A stretch of 40,848 nt of DNA from Ophioceras dolichostomum. Lineage: Eukaryota; Ascomycota; Sordariomycetes; Magnaporthales; Ophioceraceae. Under the pieces are notes generated by a model that worked only from the letters and a program-made list of their open reading frames with translations, was not told the origin of the DNA and searched no databases. This document shows, in pieces, positions 40,795 to 40,848 of the stretch. The DNA is taken from the NCBI GenBank assembly GCA_003049485.1, contig PYST01000347.1:1-40848 (forward strand). Reading direction: 5' to 3'. Within the stretch, counting starts at the first letter, position 1. Every line of letters begins with the position of its first letter. A program made the position numbers and the translations under genes.

Positions 40795-40848
<54 letters not shown>
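40795..40848. repeat. (AC)n microsatellite at the window end
   Basis: At least 27 uninterrupted AC units run to the last base, so the true length is unknown. It probably caused an assembly break here. Confidence 0.95.

Larger units (their letters stand above)
38979..40848. other. Gene-free right end with simple repeats
   Basis: About 1.87 kb downstream of CSN2 with no convincing gene. It contains a CAGGCTA heptamer array (39311-39359), a tRNA T-arm-like hairpin (39735-39751) and the terminal (CA)n. A long minus-strand frame entering from the right edge is produced by the dinucleotide repeat. Confidence 0.55.

Noticed and set aside
39726..40844. 372-codon minus-strand frame starting with Cys-Val repeats
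   Set aside because: The start is the dinucleotide repeat. The rest has no domain and mixed Pro/Ser/Arg composition typical of chance frames.

Overview
The window looks like a piece of a filamentous ascomycete (Pezizomycotina, probably Sordariomycetes) chromosome. It has GC-rich coding DNA, short introns (85-179 nt) with GTAAGT/GTACGT/GTGAGT-type donors and CTAAC/CTGAC-type branch sites, and long CT-rich gene-free spacers carrying AGGTACCT-like motifs. The genes are ordinary fungal ones: RHO3, CSN2, CWC25, a SUR7-family protein, a siroheme synthase and methylcrotonoyl-CoA carboxylase alpha. I see no transposon coding sequence, CRISPR array, rRNA or convincing tRNA. The right edge ends inside a (CA)n microsatellite, which looks like an assembly or contig boundary.

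Layout, left to right. A small cysteine-rich secreted protein (417-853, +) converges on a cysteine-rich, probably zinc-binding protein with a basic tail (1168-2453, -). A DUF1479 protein with large low-complexity insertions (4007-6751, -) is separated by a 5.2 kb gene-free stretch from a secreted M28 (glutamate carboxypeptidase II-like) metallopeptidase (11976-14410, +). A fungal AAA ATPase with a charged N-terminus (14868-17186, -) is followed by a Nudix ADP-sugar diphosphatase with an unusual N-terminal repeat array (18661-19909, +). Then come an FMN split-barrel (PPOX) protein (20093-20990, -), methylcrotonoyl-CoA carboxylase alpha (21645-24080, +), a Met8-like/SUMT siroheme synthase (24400-26277, -), a SUR7/PalI membrane protein (28746-29837, +), RHO3 (31455-32727, -), CWC25 (35298-36848, -) and COP9 signalosome subunit 2 (37355-38978, +). 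The last 1.9 kb holds only simple repeats.

I worked out exon structures by hand from donor, acceptor and phase agreement plus remembered family sequence. All 13 spliced models close in frame. The genes do not form an obvious cluster or pathway. Several are divergent pairs that may share promoters (PPOX/mccA, CWC25/CSN2, and DUF1479/M28 across the 5.2 kb gap). Others are convergent pairs (the two small left-hand genes, M28/AAA, Nudix/PPOX, mccA/siroheme synthase, SUR7/RHO3).

I did not find a clear new multi-gene system. The best leads are a DUF1479 protein that appears to have lost both family metal-site histidines, the Nudix protein with about six degenerate LPxT repeats and a possible second mitochondrial-targeted start, and a 99-bp inverted-repeat element upstream of the SUR7 gene.
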